Assembly: GCA_900473205.1 (NCBI GenBank)
Contig: UCLB01000022.1
Location: 143,690 to 207,689, forward strand
Length of the DNA stretch: 64,000 bases
Reading direction: 5' to 3'
DNA from: Hyphomicrobiales bacterium
GTDB lineage: Bacteria; Pseudomonadota; Alphaproteobacteria; Rhizobiales; Rhizobiaceae
Translations under genes and position numbers: made by a program
Shown here: piece by piece, positions 51,840 to 60,160 of the stretch
Position numbering within the stretch: the first letter of the stretch is position 1
Layout: each line of letters starts with the position of its first letter
Notes under the pieces: model-generated
Databases searched by the model: none
Seen by the model: the letters and a program-made list of their open reading frames with translations, nothing else
Told to the model about the DNA's origin: nothing

Positions 51840-52811
51840 ATGGAAAAGACCGACAAGAAAACATGGTGGCAGGGGAGCTGGACGATTCCGCTCTCGATTA
51901 TGCTGCATGTTCTTGTCGGAGGGACTTATCTTCTGTGGTCAGGCTACACGCCAGCACCAGCCGAGCCCGAGCCGGAGACCGTCAACGTCGAAATGGTAGA
52001 GCCTCCGAAAGAGGAGCCGCCGAAGTCGGAAGAGAAAAAGGCGGAGGAGCCACCACCACCCGCGGAAGAAAAGCCGCAACCACCTCCGCCGCCGCCAGCA
52101 CCCATGCAAATGCCACCGGTAGCCATTCGGCCCGGCCCGACGCAGCTGGATGAGCGCGACGAACCCGGCGAGCAGGAAGCGGCAGGCGAAAAGCAGCCCG
52201 AGCCAAAGCCGCAGACGGATACGCCGCAGCCTGCCACACCCCCGTCTGAGGAGACAGCTGAAACCGAGACAACGCCTGAGGCATCTGCTGCGCAATCAAC
52301 TGCGGATCAGGGTGAACTGCCTGCTGCGCAAACCAACGCGCCTGACGAGATGGCAGCGGTTGCGGTGCCAATACCGAAGCCAGAGCCGAAGCCCTCTCCG
52401 GTGCAGCCTGCCAAGGCGTTGCCGGACGGTGAAGGAGATCCGAAGCTAAAACCCGCCAAGAAAATCCTGTCTGCTGCGAAGCGGCCCGGCCCGATGCTGC
52501 GCCAGATTATGGGCAATCTGCCGCCCCGTGAACGGGTGGGGCAATTATGCGTTGCCGAAGCGATGGCGCAGATCAAGGATAGCAGAGGCCCCTATGAAGG
52601 GCTGAAGCCGCATACCGGCAAGAACTTCCCAATCAACGGCAATATCATGGACGCTCATGGTGCGTTCAACGTCGGAGCGCAATGGTTTCCGATCAACTAT
52701 CGCTGCGAAGTCGATATCGACAACTACATCGTCACCGATTTCCGTTACGAAATCGGGCCGAAACTAACGTCGGATGACATCAAGCGCCTGAATCTTCCCA
52801 AGGTCTATTGA
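51840..52811 (+). CDS. Proline-rich periplasm-spanning protein, DUF930
   Basis: A 323-residue protein with one N-terminal membrane helix (about residues 15-37, ending WSGYTPAPAEP), then about 160 residues of Pro/Glu/Lys-rich sequence that could span the periplasm, and a C-terminal globular DUF930 domain (about 215-323: RQIMGNLPPRERVGQLCVAEAMAQI, GAFNVGAQWFPINYRCEVD). The architecture recalls TonB or TolA, but no TonB C-terminal fold is visible and no exbBD is nearby. Function unknown. It ends two bases before the convergent phytochrome gene. Confidence 0.85.
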   Translation: MEKTDKKTWWQGSWTIPLSIMLHVLVGGTYLLWSGYTPAPAEPEPETVNVEMVEPPKEEPPKSEEKKAEEPPPPAEEKPQPPPPPPAPMQMPPVAIRPGPTQLDERDEPGEQEAAGEKQPEPKPQTDTPQPATPPSEETAETETTPEASAAQSTADQGELPAAQTNAPDEMAAVAVPIPKPEPKPSPVQPAKALPDGEGDPKLKPAKKILSAAKRPGPMLRQIMGNLPPRERVGQLCVAEAMAQIKDSRGPYEGLKPHTGKNFPINGNIMDAHGAFNVGAQWFPINYRCEVDIDNYIVTDFRYEIGPKLTSDDIKRLNLPKVY

Positions 52812-52813
52812 GC

Positions 52814-55366
52814 TTACGCCACGACCTGCTTGCCAACCAGCTTCCCAATCGACCCCAGCAACGAATCCTCGTCATAAGGTTTGCGAATGACGGGGACGTG
52901 CGAGAATTCCGGTGGGATCATGATGCCATCGGCATAGCCGGTTGCGAACATGAAGGGGATGTCGCGGCGCAGCAACTCATAGGCCACGGGAATGGACGTG
53001 TCCGAGCCGAGGTTGATGTCCAGAATGGCGACATCTGGTGTCAGCGTCTTCAATTTGTCCAGCGCCATGGCCGATGACGTTGCGGTCTCGATATTGGTTA
53101 TGCCACGGCTTTCCAGCATATACTCGACATCCATGGCGATCAGCATCTGATCTTCGACAAGAAATACGCGCAATGATTCCTCCGCGGCATAAGGTGTGTA
53201 GTCGGTCTGGCCACCCACCGTCACGTCCTGGCTGACGGGGGAGGGACCGGCGCTGGCATGGCGGGCTGGCAGAATGATTTCGGCTTCCACGCCATGCGGC
53301 TGATAGGTGATGCGGCTCTTGCCGCCGAGATCGTACGGCACGCTGCGGCTGATGAGTGCCGAGCCGAAGCCGGTTCTGGTTGGCGGGGTGACGGTGCCGG
53401 GCACCGTTTCGCGCCATGAGATGACGCAGTCACCGACATCGTTCAGCTCCCACAGGATGGAAAGCCTGCCGCCTGCCTGCGCAAGTGCGCCATATTTTGC
53501 GGCATTGGTGGCCAGCTCGTGCAGCACCAGCGCCATCACTGAGAATGCGCGCGAATCCAGCAGTACGTTCGGGCCATGCGCTTCAATTTCGCTATCGGGC
53601 GAGCGGTGAGGGGAGAGTTCGGCATCCAGCAGGTCGCGTAGCAACCCGCCACCTTCACCGCGCACCACCTGGTCATGGGCGAAGGACAGTGCCTGAATAC
53701 GGCCCTTCAAAGCCGTGACATATTCCTGAAGCGTGCGGCCTTCCTGCGTCGGGTTGCCGACCAGCGATTTGATGATGGCCAGAACATTCTTGACGCGGTG
53801 GTTCAGCTCTTCATTGAGCATACGTTGGCGCACTTCCGCCTGCGCGCGCTCCCCGGCCATCAGTTCGCTGTGGCGGAAGGCAACTTCCACCAGAGCGACA
53901 CGCGCGGCTTCGGCAATCTGCCGGTCTTCCTCGGTCCAGGGTTGCGCCTGTTTGTGAACGGTTTCCTTCCACAGCGCAAAGCTCTTGCGCGGTGTCAGGC
54001 GGTCGCCCAACGGGCCTGTGTCATAGGATTTGTCGGGATTGCCCGCCCAGTTCAGCGTCTGCACCAGCTCCCGGCGGAAGAACATCAGATAGTCGTTCTT
54101 GACCTGCGACAGCGGCACGGCCAGCATGCCCGCCGCCTCTCCAAACAGATCTTCTGCTTCCGGCAGATGGTTGAACAGCGCATGGGTTGCCCAGACGCGG
54201 CCTTCGGATACTGAACTGACGAGGCGACCCAGCTGCGGCGCCATAACGTCCGGTGGCACGGAGCCGACGCTGTACCAGCGCTCGTTCATCCAAACGCCGA
54301 CGCCATCGCAGGGCAGCAGCCTGCTGAAGTCAGGCAGGTTTTCGACCAGAAGCTCTTCGATATTGTTGTGGTGGGCGGCAAGGCGCAGAAACTTGTCCAG
54401 CGACGCGTGAGCATCCTGCGCTGTCGCCAGCTTCTTCTTCTGCTTCAGCGCCTGAAGATGCAGCGAGAAAAATTCCCCGAACATTTCCGCGGCAATGCGC
54501 ATCGGCATCGGCAGAATACGTGGAGAATAATGGTGGCAGGCAATCAGCCCCCACAGCTCGCCATCATTGATGATGGAAATGGACATGGAGGCGGAAACGC
54601 CCATATTGCGCAGATATTCGCAATGGATGGGCGAAACGCTGCGCAGATGCGCAAAGGAGAGATCAAGCGGTTCGCCCGAAGCGTCCAGCACAGGCTCGAT
54701 CGGAATACGTGCGCCGTTGGAATCCGAAATGATGCGCAGCGTGTTTTTCAGATAGAGCGCACGCGCTTGCTGGGGAATGTCGCTTGCCGGAAAATATTGG
54801 CCGAGAAAGCTCTCCAGGTCCGGCTGCTTGGCCTCGGAAATGACCTTGCCAGCGCCATCCTGCTCGAAGCGATAGATCATCACCCGGTCGTAACCCAGAA
54901 TGGCCTTCACCAGACGGGCCGTGCGGGAAATCAGGCTGTCGACGTTGTCGGCTTCGCGAATACGGTCGATCATCAGCTGTGCGGTGTGCAGCGGCTGCGA
55001 ATCGTCGCTTGCCGGCTCAAGTTCTATGATCGATACGGATTTGAACCGGTGTATGGCGATGTCGAAGGACTTGCCGCTGGCGAGCTTCACCTTCGGCAGC
55101 ATGGCCGGGCGGCTGCTATTGGCCGTTACCGTCAGCGCATTGCGCAGATCATGGACGATGTCGTTGCCGAGAAGCTCTTCTATGGGCTTTCCGAGAATGT
55201 CGCCGGAGGCGCCCAAAATCTCGTTGCAGTTAAACGAATAGCGCAGCACGGTGCGCATGGCGCTGTCACACGCGATCAGACAGCCGTGGGGCTGGATATT
55301 ACCCGGAATGTGAATGGGTTCTCTGTCGCAGTTGGTGAGATCGACCTGCTGAACTGGCGACGTCAT
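52814..55366 (-). CDS. agp2: Bacteriophytochrome histidine kinase (bathy type, Agp2-like)
   Basis: An 850-residue photoreceptor. The PAS-GAF-PHY sensor occupies residues 1-500; the biliverdin-binding cysteine is C13 (VDLTNC), the GAF signature is FPASDIP, and HLRSVSPIHCEYLRNMGV places the chromophore-pocket His. It continues with an HWE-type kinase (LNHRVKNVLAIIKSL, about residue 525) and a C-terminal receiver domain (VFLVEDQML, DINLGSD). This PAS-GAF-PHY-HWE-receiver order is that of Agrobacterium Agp2/BphP2, which senses far-red light. No haem oxygenase gene is in the window. The start has only a weak ribosome binding site. Confidence 0.93.
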   Translation of the reverse strand: MTSPVQQVDLTNCDREPIHIPGNIQPHGCLIACDSAMRTVLRYSFNCNEILGASGDILGKPIEELLGNDIVHDLRNALTVTANSSRPAMLPKVKLASGKSFDIAIHRFKSVSIIELEPASDDSQPLHTAQLMIDRIREADNVDSLISRTARLVKAILGYDRVMIYRFEQDGAGKVISEAKQPDLESFLGQYFPASDIPQQARALYLKNTLRIISDSNGARIPIEPVLDASGEPLDLSFAHLRSVSPIHCEYLRNMGVSASMSISIINDGELWGLIACHHYSPRILPMPMRIAAEMFGEFFSLHLQALKQKKKLATAQDAHASLDKFLRLAAHHNNIEELLVENLPDFSRLLPCDGVGVWMNERWYSVGSVPPDVMAPQLGRLVSSVSEGRVWATHALFNHLPEAEDLFGEAAGMLAVPLSQVKNDYLMFFRRELVQTLNWAGNPDKSYDTGPLGDRLTPRKSFALWKETVHKQAQPWTEEDRQIAEAARVALVEVAFRHSELMAGERAQAEVRQRMLNEELNHRVKNVLAIIKSLVGNPTQEGRTLQEYVTALKGRIQALSFAHDQVVRGEGGGLLRDLLDAELSPHRSPDSEIEAHGPNVLLDSRAFSVMALVLHELATNAAKYGALAQAGGRLSILWELNDVGDCVISWRETVPGTVTPPTRTGFGSALISRSVPYDLGGKSRITYQPHGVEAEIILPARHASAGPSPVSQDVTVGGQTDYTPYAAEESLRVFLVEDQMLIAMDVEYMLESRGITNIETATSSAMALDKLKTLTPDVAILDINLGSDTSIPVAYELLRRDIPFMFATGYADGIMIPPEFSHVPVIRKPYDEDSLLGSIGKLVGKQVVA

Positions 55367-55654
55367 ACATTCGTCTTTCGATGGAAAACTGGGCTAAGGC
55401 TTACAGTCTCTAATAAACGATTTTCCGTTAAAAATTTTGTATCGCAAAACTGAGTCGGAACTGGGTCAGGGGCATTGTAGTTTTGTACTTCGGTATATTC
55501 GTACATTCTTTGTGTGGTTCCCTTTTGTGCCCCGTCACGTCTGAGATTATCAACGTTGGAAAAGCGCACAGAACATCGCGTGATTTCATCAAACGTATGA
55601 AGTCCAAATTTGGTTCCAGATAGAAAAGCGAAAATTTCATTGCCACAGAAACTC

Positions 55655-56062
55655 ATGAGAATCACCACAAGAGGGCAGGGGCTTTACGAATTCACAGAGC
55701 AAGCGAAGGCTTTTGTCAAAGACTCTTCTGTTGATGATGCACTGCTGACTGTCTTTGTGCGCCACACGTCCTGCTCTTTGCTGATTCAGGAAAATGCCGA
55801 CCCGGATGTGCAGCGTGATCTGAAAACATTCTTCGCGCGGCTTGTCCCGCCGTCCAGTGATCCGTCCATGGCATGGGTCGTTCACACCATGGAGGGGCCG
55901 GATGATATGCCCGCCCATATCAAATCGGCACTGACGCAGGTATCCATCGGCATCCCCGTTTCGGGTGGAAAGCTGGTGCTGGGAACCTGGCAGGGCATTT
56001 ATCTCTTTGAACACAGAAACCAGCCGCATGAGCGTCAAATCGTGCTGCATTTGTCTGCGTGA
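55655..56062 (+). CDS. YjbQ/UPF0047 family protein
   Basis: A 135-residue single-domain protein. TTRGQGLYEFTEQAKAFVKDS starts the fold; HTSCSLLIQENADPDVQRDLKTFF and the WVVHTMEGPDDMPAHIKSALTQVS and LGTWQGIYLFEHR segments carry the conserved His, Asp and Glu residues of the family, some members of which show thiamine-phosphate synthase activity. Start choice is open: ATG at 55655, or TTG at 55640 (giving MPQKLMRI). It is divergent from the phytochrome gene. Confidence 0.88.
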   Translation: MRITTRGQGLYEFTEQAKAFVKDSSVDDALLTVFVRHTSCSLLIQENADPDVQRDLKTFFARLVPPSSDPSMAWVVHTMEGPDDMPAHIKSALTQVSIGIPVSGGKLVLGTWQGIYLFEHRNQPHERQIVLHLSA

Positions 56063-56204
56063 GGCCGGAACTTCCTGTTTTTTGCTCCGTTTTTGGCATG
56101 AACGCTGGCTGAACGGCCGGTTCTGAAAACATTCACACGACGGCACTTATCGTCATGCCAATCGACCGGGCATTCCGGCGAACGTCAGGAAACGGAGTAT
56201 GACA

Positions 56205-56543
56205 ATGATCAGCACATTTGCAAAAGCAGGCGTTGCGGCCCTCATCGCCCTCGGCGGCATTTCTGCGACTGCTTCCACGGCGTCGGCAGGGCCAGATGTT
56301 CAATATGGTATTTACGTGCAGGACGGTTACCGCCATGGCGGTCCTGGCTGGGGTCGTCCGGGTCGTGACCGCGACCGTTGCTCGCCTTGGATGGCTGAGG
56401 AAAAGGCAAGCCGCATGGGCCTTCGTCGCGCCCGCGTGGTGGATGTGTCTCCGCGCCGCGTCGTCGTTGCAGGCTTTGACCGCCACGGCCGAGACCGCGT
56501 CGTCTTCGCCAATGTCCGCGGTTGCCCGGTCATCCGTCGCTAA
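56205..56543 (+). CDS. Small exported Arg/Gly-rich protein
   Basis: A 112-residue protein with a clear signal peptide (MISTFAKAGVAALIALGGISATASTASA, cleavage after ASA near residue 28). The mature part is basic and rich in Gly and Arg (GGPGWGRPGRDRDRC) with two cysteines that could form a disulfide; a C-terminal beta-rich segment (RRVVVAGFDRHGRDRVVFANV) recalls small antifreeze-like rhizobial exported proteins of unknown role. The ATG at 56205 has GGAG seven bases upstream. Confidence 0.75.
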   Translation: MISTFAKAGVAALIALGGISATASTASAGPDVQYGIYVQDGYRHGGPGWGRPGRDRDRCSPWMAEEKASRMGLRRARVVDVSPRRVVVAGFDRHGRDRVVFANVRGCPVIRR

Positions 56544-56570
56544 CTCGACAGCGCACAAAGGCTGATACAA

Positions 56571-56613
56571 AAATCCCCTCGCCATGGTCTCACGGCGAGG
56601 GGATTTCTTTTTG
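56571..56613. terminator. Strong bidirectional terminator
   Basis: A perfect 13-bp stem (AAATCCCCTCGCC at 56571-56583, GGCGAGGGGATTT at 56594-56606) with T-runs outside on both strands, between convergent genes. Confidence 0.9.
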
Positions 56614-56656
56614 TGCGCAAAGAAAAAGGAGGCGCAATTCAGCGCCTCCGTCTGTC

Positions 56657-57394
56657 TTACTGCTCCAGTGCGAATGTCACGTTGACATTGACCTTGTAGC
56701 TGTTCTCGCCAGCCGCAATCGGCACGCTGTCGGATTTTTCCATCGCCGCCGCCCGCATCATGGTCTGTGGTACGGGCATGGGTCGCTGCATGTTCTCGCT
56801 GATTTCGAGAACGCGACCCAGCTTCACGCCGGCGGCTTCTGTCAGCGTCTTGGCCTTGGCAATGGCATCTGCAATCGCCGCCTTGCGCGCTTCCGTCACC
56901 GTCGCTTCGGGCTTGTCATTGGTAAAGGCAATGTCGCCGCCCTGGTTGATGCCAAGCTTGACGGAGCTGTCGAGAATCTCGCCCAGCTTGGCAAGCGCGC
57001 GCACGCGCACCGTCAGGCCGTTGGTCACCTGATAACCGGTGATTTCAGGCGGGACATAAACACCGTCCTTGGGCTCGAACTGCTTGTAAACCGGCTGCAC
57101 GGAAAAATTGCTGGTCTGCAGATCCCGGTCGGCAATCCCGGCGGATTTCAGCGCGGCTTGAACTTCGGTCATCGCCTTGCTGTTTTCACTCAGTGCCGCT
57201 GCTGCGGTTTCGGCCTGCTTCACCACGCTGAAAGACAGAATGGCCATGTCAGGCGCCACCGTCGCATCGCCTTCACCGGAAACGCTGATGACCGGCTCAC
57301 GCTTTGCGTTTTCCTGAGCAGATACGGCCATGGGCAAAACCGCAACCGCGGTAAAAGCGCAAAGCGCCAAGGAGCGTGCTAGTGTCGATGTCAT
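56657..57394 (-). CDS. SIMPL-domain (DUF541) exported protein
   Basis: A 245-residue protein with a signal peptide (MTSTLARSLALCAFTAVAVLPMAVSAQE, cut near residue 26) and a SIMPL/DUF541 domain: PVISVSGEGDATVAPDMAILSFSVV is the family opening, and AIADAIAKAKTLTEAAGVKLGRVLEISE the central helix pair. These form large periplasmic oligomers and have been linked to oxidative stress tolerance, as in E. coli YggE. It is monocistronic. Confidence 0.92.
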   Translation of the reverse strand: MTSTLARSLALCAFTAVAVLPMAVSAQENAKREPVISVSGEGDATVAPDMAILSFSVVKQAETAAAALSENSKAMTEVQAALKSAGIADRDLQTSNFSVQPVYKQFEPKDGVYVPPEITGYQVTNGLTVRVRALAKLGEILDSSVKLGINQGGDIAFTNDKPEATVTEARKAAIADAIAKAKTLTEAAGVKLGRVLEISENMQRPMPVPQTMMRAAAMEKSDSVPIAAGENSYKVNVNVTFALEQ

Positions 57395-57579
57395 TAAGAT
57401 TCCTCTTTTTTAGCGTCCCTGTTGTGGGTGTCGCAGGAGATTATGTGGCTAATACGGCATAGTCCCCATGTCCAACGCTTCGATGACTTGTCGCCTTCAC
57501 AAAATTGCGTTAAAGCCAAATCCGCGCCGGGTTGAACCATTGCAACCGCGCATTCCAGCAGGCTTTCAAGCCTTCGGAA

Positions 57580-57655
57580 GGGCCTGTAGCTCAATGGTTA
57601 GAGCCGGCGGCTCATAACCGCTTGGTTGGGAGTTCGAGTCTCTCCGGGCCCACCA
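57580..57655 (+). tRNA. ileX: tRNA-Ile (CAU, lysidine type)
   Basis: A complete 76-nt cloverleaf with encoded CCA. Acceptor GGGCCTG/CGGGCCC, anticodon CAT at 57613-57615 in loop CTCATAA, T loop TTCGAGT. The body (GGTTAGAGCCGGCGGCTCAT) resembles E. coli tRNA-Ile2 rather than elongator tRNA-Met, so the C34 is probably converted to lysidine to read AUA codons. Initiator tRNA is excluded because position 1-72 pairs normally. Confidence 0.9.
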
Positions 57656-57694
57656 TTTTCATCTCTCCGCCGCATCCGGCACGACCTTTCCGGC

Positions 57695-58015
57695 CTAAAG
57701 ATATCTCGGCACCTTCGCTTCCAGCACTGTGATCAGTGCAGGGTCCATGAACGTGTAGTTATCTGGAATGTCGAGGCATATCAGCCTTTTACCTTTTAAA
57801 GCAGCGCGGTATTTGCTCTGTATTTTTGTGCGGTGGATTTTTTCCATCACAAATATGATGTCGGCCCAGGCGATCTGCTCGCTGGAGATCGGGTTTTCGG
57901 CGTCGTTGTTGGTACCGGCAGAAGAGACTTCGATTCGAGGCCAGTTTGCGAAGACTTGTTCGGCGGTAGGGCTACGCAGCTTGTTCTGGCTGCAAACAAA
58001 CAGGACGTTTTTCAC
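57695..58015 (-). CDS. Short low-molecular-weight phosphotyrosine phosphatase-like protein
   Basis: A 106-residue protein. The phosphate-binding loop CSQNKLRSPTAE (C-x5-R) is at the N-terminus, and a C-terminal DIPDNY could supply the general acid Asp. Classical LMW-PTPs have about 150 residues, so this is the short group of the family; a phosphatase function is plausible but not shown. It starts 40 bases from the 3' end of tRNA-Ile on the other strand. Confidence 0.82.
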   Translation of the reverse strand: MKNVLFVCSQNKLRSPTAEQVFANWPRIEVSSAGTNNDAENPISSEQIAWADIIFVMEKIHRTKIQSKYRAALKGKRLICLDIPDNYTFMDPALITVLEAKVPRYL

Positions 58016-58163
58016 GCAGCTAACCTTTTCAAGATGCGCAGGGTTTTAGATGTGCCCGCTCCAGCCGAATTTGACAGCTGGTATGATGCCTTTTCCACCC
58101 AGGAAATCCGTGACATGCAGATAAGTTTGGCTATCATCTTAAGTTGTATAAAGAGGATATTCC

Positions 58164-59207
58164 ATGAGCGTTACGGTTGACAGCTCCGAGTCCAGCAAAA
58201 GCAGTATTTTTGTCGTTCTTGGACAGGTGGTTTTGATTTCGGTTGTGGCCATGATTGGCTGGAATATTGCAATGCCGGGGCTCGATCCTGCGTTCATGGA
58301 AGCGCAATCAGGGAATAGTCACCCCCCGCAGTTCTCCATTCTGGCGTTGGGGGTCTTTCCCATTCTTACGGCCTTTGCGCTCGGGCAGATAGTTCGTCTC
58401 CTTTACCCACACTGGGATAGAAGTCCGACTCTTGTCATCTTGGAAAACGTGACCGCACTGGTTTTGGCTATCTCTCCGGCTTATGGCGTCGCTCAAAGCC
58501 TAGCGGCGATGGGGATTCTGGTGGAAGAAACTTCTATCGTTGCGTGCCTTGTCGGGGGTGTTGCTCTACTCCTGTTTTTGTCGAGGCAGGTCGTCTTGCC
58601 AAGTCTCGTTGCCGGACTGTGGATTCTGTGGTTGCTACCAGATGTTATCGGGCTCCCGTCGCGCGTTGCTGGTTTTTTTGATTTGTTTCGCACTGGGGCA
58701 TACGCGTCGTCGCAGCTTTTTGTGCTTCTTTGCGTCATCACAGGGGGAGTTGCGCTGGCGATGTTTGCCATTCGCAGCCTTATGATCAACAGCCATGATG
58801 AAAGGGTTGCCGAACAGAAAAAAGGCCGGATTTTTTTGATGAACGTCGTCGTGTGGCCGCCCTTTTTGGCAATGATCATCAGCGCGTATATTCCAGTTCC
58901 TATGATCTACGCAGAACCAAACACCTTGGCGCACCTGTGGATGAGGTTTCATGTCGTCGCTATCGCGACGCTGCTCATTCCCGTTTTTGTCTTCAGTTAT
59001 CGTCGCTATTTTAAGAAGCTGGGTAAAATACTTCCCCTGACGTCAATGCTTGTGATTTCGTTCACGCAGATTTTTCTGATGTTAGGAGGCGAATTCGTCA
59101 CTGAACGTATTATGGTACCGTTTCCCTTTAGCGGCACGACCCTGCTGGTCTTAGTCGCCGTGATCTATGCCCTGATTGACGCGCTACGCGCACCTTCCAC
59201 GCATTAG
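58164..59207 (+). CDS. Reduced SecY-like membrane protein
   Basis: A 347-residue protein with about ten hydrophobic helices, the number in SecY. Two segments resemble SecY directly: PQFSILALGVFPILTAFALG after MPGLDPAF (SecY: plug region and TM2, consensus FSILALGI.PYI.A) and FSGTTLLVLVAVIYALIDAL at the C-terminus (SecY TM10, GTSLLIVVGV). True SecY is about 440 residues; the missing length lies in the cytoplasmic loops between helices 6-7 and 8-9, here only about 10-20 residues, which dock ribosome and SecA. No ribosomal-protein genes are near, so it is a paralogue, not the housekeeping SecY. AGGA precedes the ATG. Function unknown. Confidence 0.65.
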   Translation: MSVTVDSSESSKSSIFVVLGQVVLISVVAMIGWNIAMPGLDPAFMEAQSGNSHPPQFSILALGVFPILTAFALGQIVRLLYPHWDRSPTLVILENVTALVLAISPAYGVAQSLAAMGILVEETSIVACLVGGVALLLFLSRQVVLPSLVAGLWILWLLPDVIGLPSRVAGFFDLFRTGAYASSQLFVLLCVITGGVALAMFAIRSLMINSHDERVAEQKKGRIFLMNVVVWPPFLAMIISAYIPVPMIYAEPNTLAHLWMRFHVVAIATLLIPVFVFSYRRYFKKLGKILPLTSMLVISFTQIFLMLGGEFVTERIMVPFPFSGTTLLVLVAVIYALIDALRAPSTH

Positions 59208-59308
59208 TCAGAGTGCCACAATGCCCGCAACGGGCAGGCGTACTCAACGCCTGTCTCGCCTAGCCTCAACGTTTTCCCCATCTCATTTCTCACAAATCGC
59301 AATAAGTC

Positions 59309-59337
59309 TTGACGGGAAATTAACCTCGTCTACTATA
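59309..59337 (+). promoter_or_regulatory. Promoter of the riboswitch-nrd transcript
   Basis: -35 TTGACG (59309-59314), 17-bp spacer, -10 ACTATA (59332-59337). The start would fall near 59343, just where the riboswitch begins. Confidence 0.6.
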
Positions 59338-59345
59338 TGTAGTGT

Positions 59346-59538
59346 TCTAGGTTCCTTCGAGTCGCAAGGCTTGTGAGGCTAAGATGGGAATACGGTGCGT
59401 TCATGATGAGCGTTTAAAAGCCGTAGCTGCCCCCGCAACTGTAAGCGGTGAGTGTCTGCTCCAAAATGCCACTGGGTCATGTCGATCCGGGAAGGCGGGG
59501 CAAATACGTTGATCCGCGAGCCAGGAGACCTGCCTAGA
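59346..59538 (+). promoter_or_regulatory. Cobalamin (B12) riboswitch
   Basis: The conserved B12-box elements are present in order: GGGAATACGGTGCG, GCCCCCGCAACTGTAAGCGG, GCCACTGGGTC, GGGAAGGCGGGGCAA and GATCCGCGAGCCAGGAGACC. The P1 helix closes as TCTAGG (59346-59351) with CCTAGA (59533-59538). In organisms that also have a B12-dependent ribonucleotide reductase, this riboswitch shuts off the B12-independent nrdHIEF genes when cobalamin is present. Confidence 0.95.
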
Positions 59539-59882
59539 GCGATTACGTCAACGGGCGGGGTGTCCGGGAGCTATTACGGTTTGTTGCGGCATGGAGCCGC
59601 GCGTGTCCTGTTCCCGAATGTCCTGCATGAGCTGCTTCGGGGTGAAGTCCATGTCCAGTGTGTTTTTCTTGTTCAGTGCCTTTTTGCGAAGGTTTTCAAC
59701 CCTCGTGTGACTGTCTGCGGGTGGCGTAAGCCGTTCCCGATAGTCTGCGTCTGCCGGATGACGTCGCATCTTTTGTAAGGTGCGGTGCCCGTCGGCCTTT
59801 GTTCGCTTTCATTGCCATGTCGTCCACGCGCTTCGTTCGGTTGCGCGTTCGCTCTCGCTTGTCCAATCCTCAAGAGGAAATC
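59539..59882. other. Long leader between riboswitch and nrdH
   Basis: A 344-base stretch with no plus-strand gene that I trust. I see no U-tracted terminator directly after the riboswitch, so the expression platform is not obvious. A 73-codon minus-strand frame (59548-59769) is listed separately. Confidence 0.5.
59548..59769 (-). CDS. Doubtful small ORF antisense to the nrd leader
   Basis: A 73-residue hydrophilic sequence. Its middle (ENLRKKALNKKNTLDMDFTPKQLMQDIREQD) has protein-like codon use with G/C third positions, which is why I list it. There is no Shine-Dalgarno before the ATG, and I know no family. If real, it would be transcribed against the riboswitch-nrd leader. Confidence 0.3.
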   Translation of the reverse strand: MRRHPADADYRERLTPPADSHTRVENLRKKALNKKNTLDMDFTPKQLMQDIREQDTRGSMPQQTVIAPGHPAR

Positions 59883-60104
59883 ATGACCATTACTGTCTAC
59901 AGCAAACCCGCCTGCGTTCAATGCACTGCCACCACCCGCGCGCTGGACCGTCAGGGCATCGATTACAGGCTCGTCGATGTCTCTGAGGATGCGGATGCCT
60001 ATGCGCTGGTGCAGGGAATGGGTTACCGCCAGGTGCCTGTGGTTATTGCCGGTGAACAGCACTGGGCAGGCTTCCGCCCGGATATGATCGGCGCTCTAGC
60101 CTGA
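59883..60104 (+). CDS. nrdH: Glutaredoxin-like protein NrdH
   Basis: A 73-residue thioredoxin-fold electron donor with the redox pair C11-VQ-C14 (KPACVQCTATTRALD), the cis-Pro in YRQVPVVI and the terminal WAGFRPDMI that marks NrdH. It passes electrons from thioredoxin reductase to NrdE. AGAGGAAATC lies upstream of the ATG at 59883. First gene of nrdHIEF. Confidence 0.96.
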   Translation: MTITVYSKPACVQCTATTRALDRQGIDYRLVDVSEDADAYALVQGMGYRQVPVVIAGEQHWAGFRPDMIGALA

Positions 60105-60160
60105 GCCTATAGCCGTCGCGCTCCAGCAAGGCGTGCCGCGTTCAGCCAGCCGGGGATGTG

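Noticed and set aside
59452..59778. A plus-strand 108-codon frame overlapping the B12 riboswitch.
   Set aside because: Its first third is the aptamer itself, which explains the conservation; no ribosome binding site.
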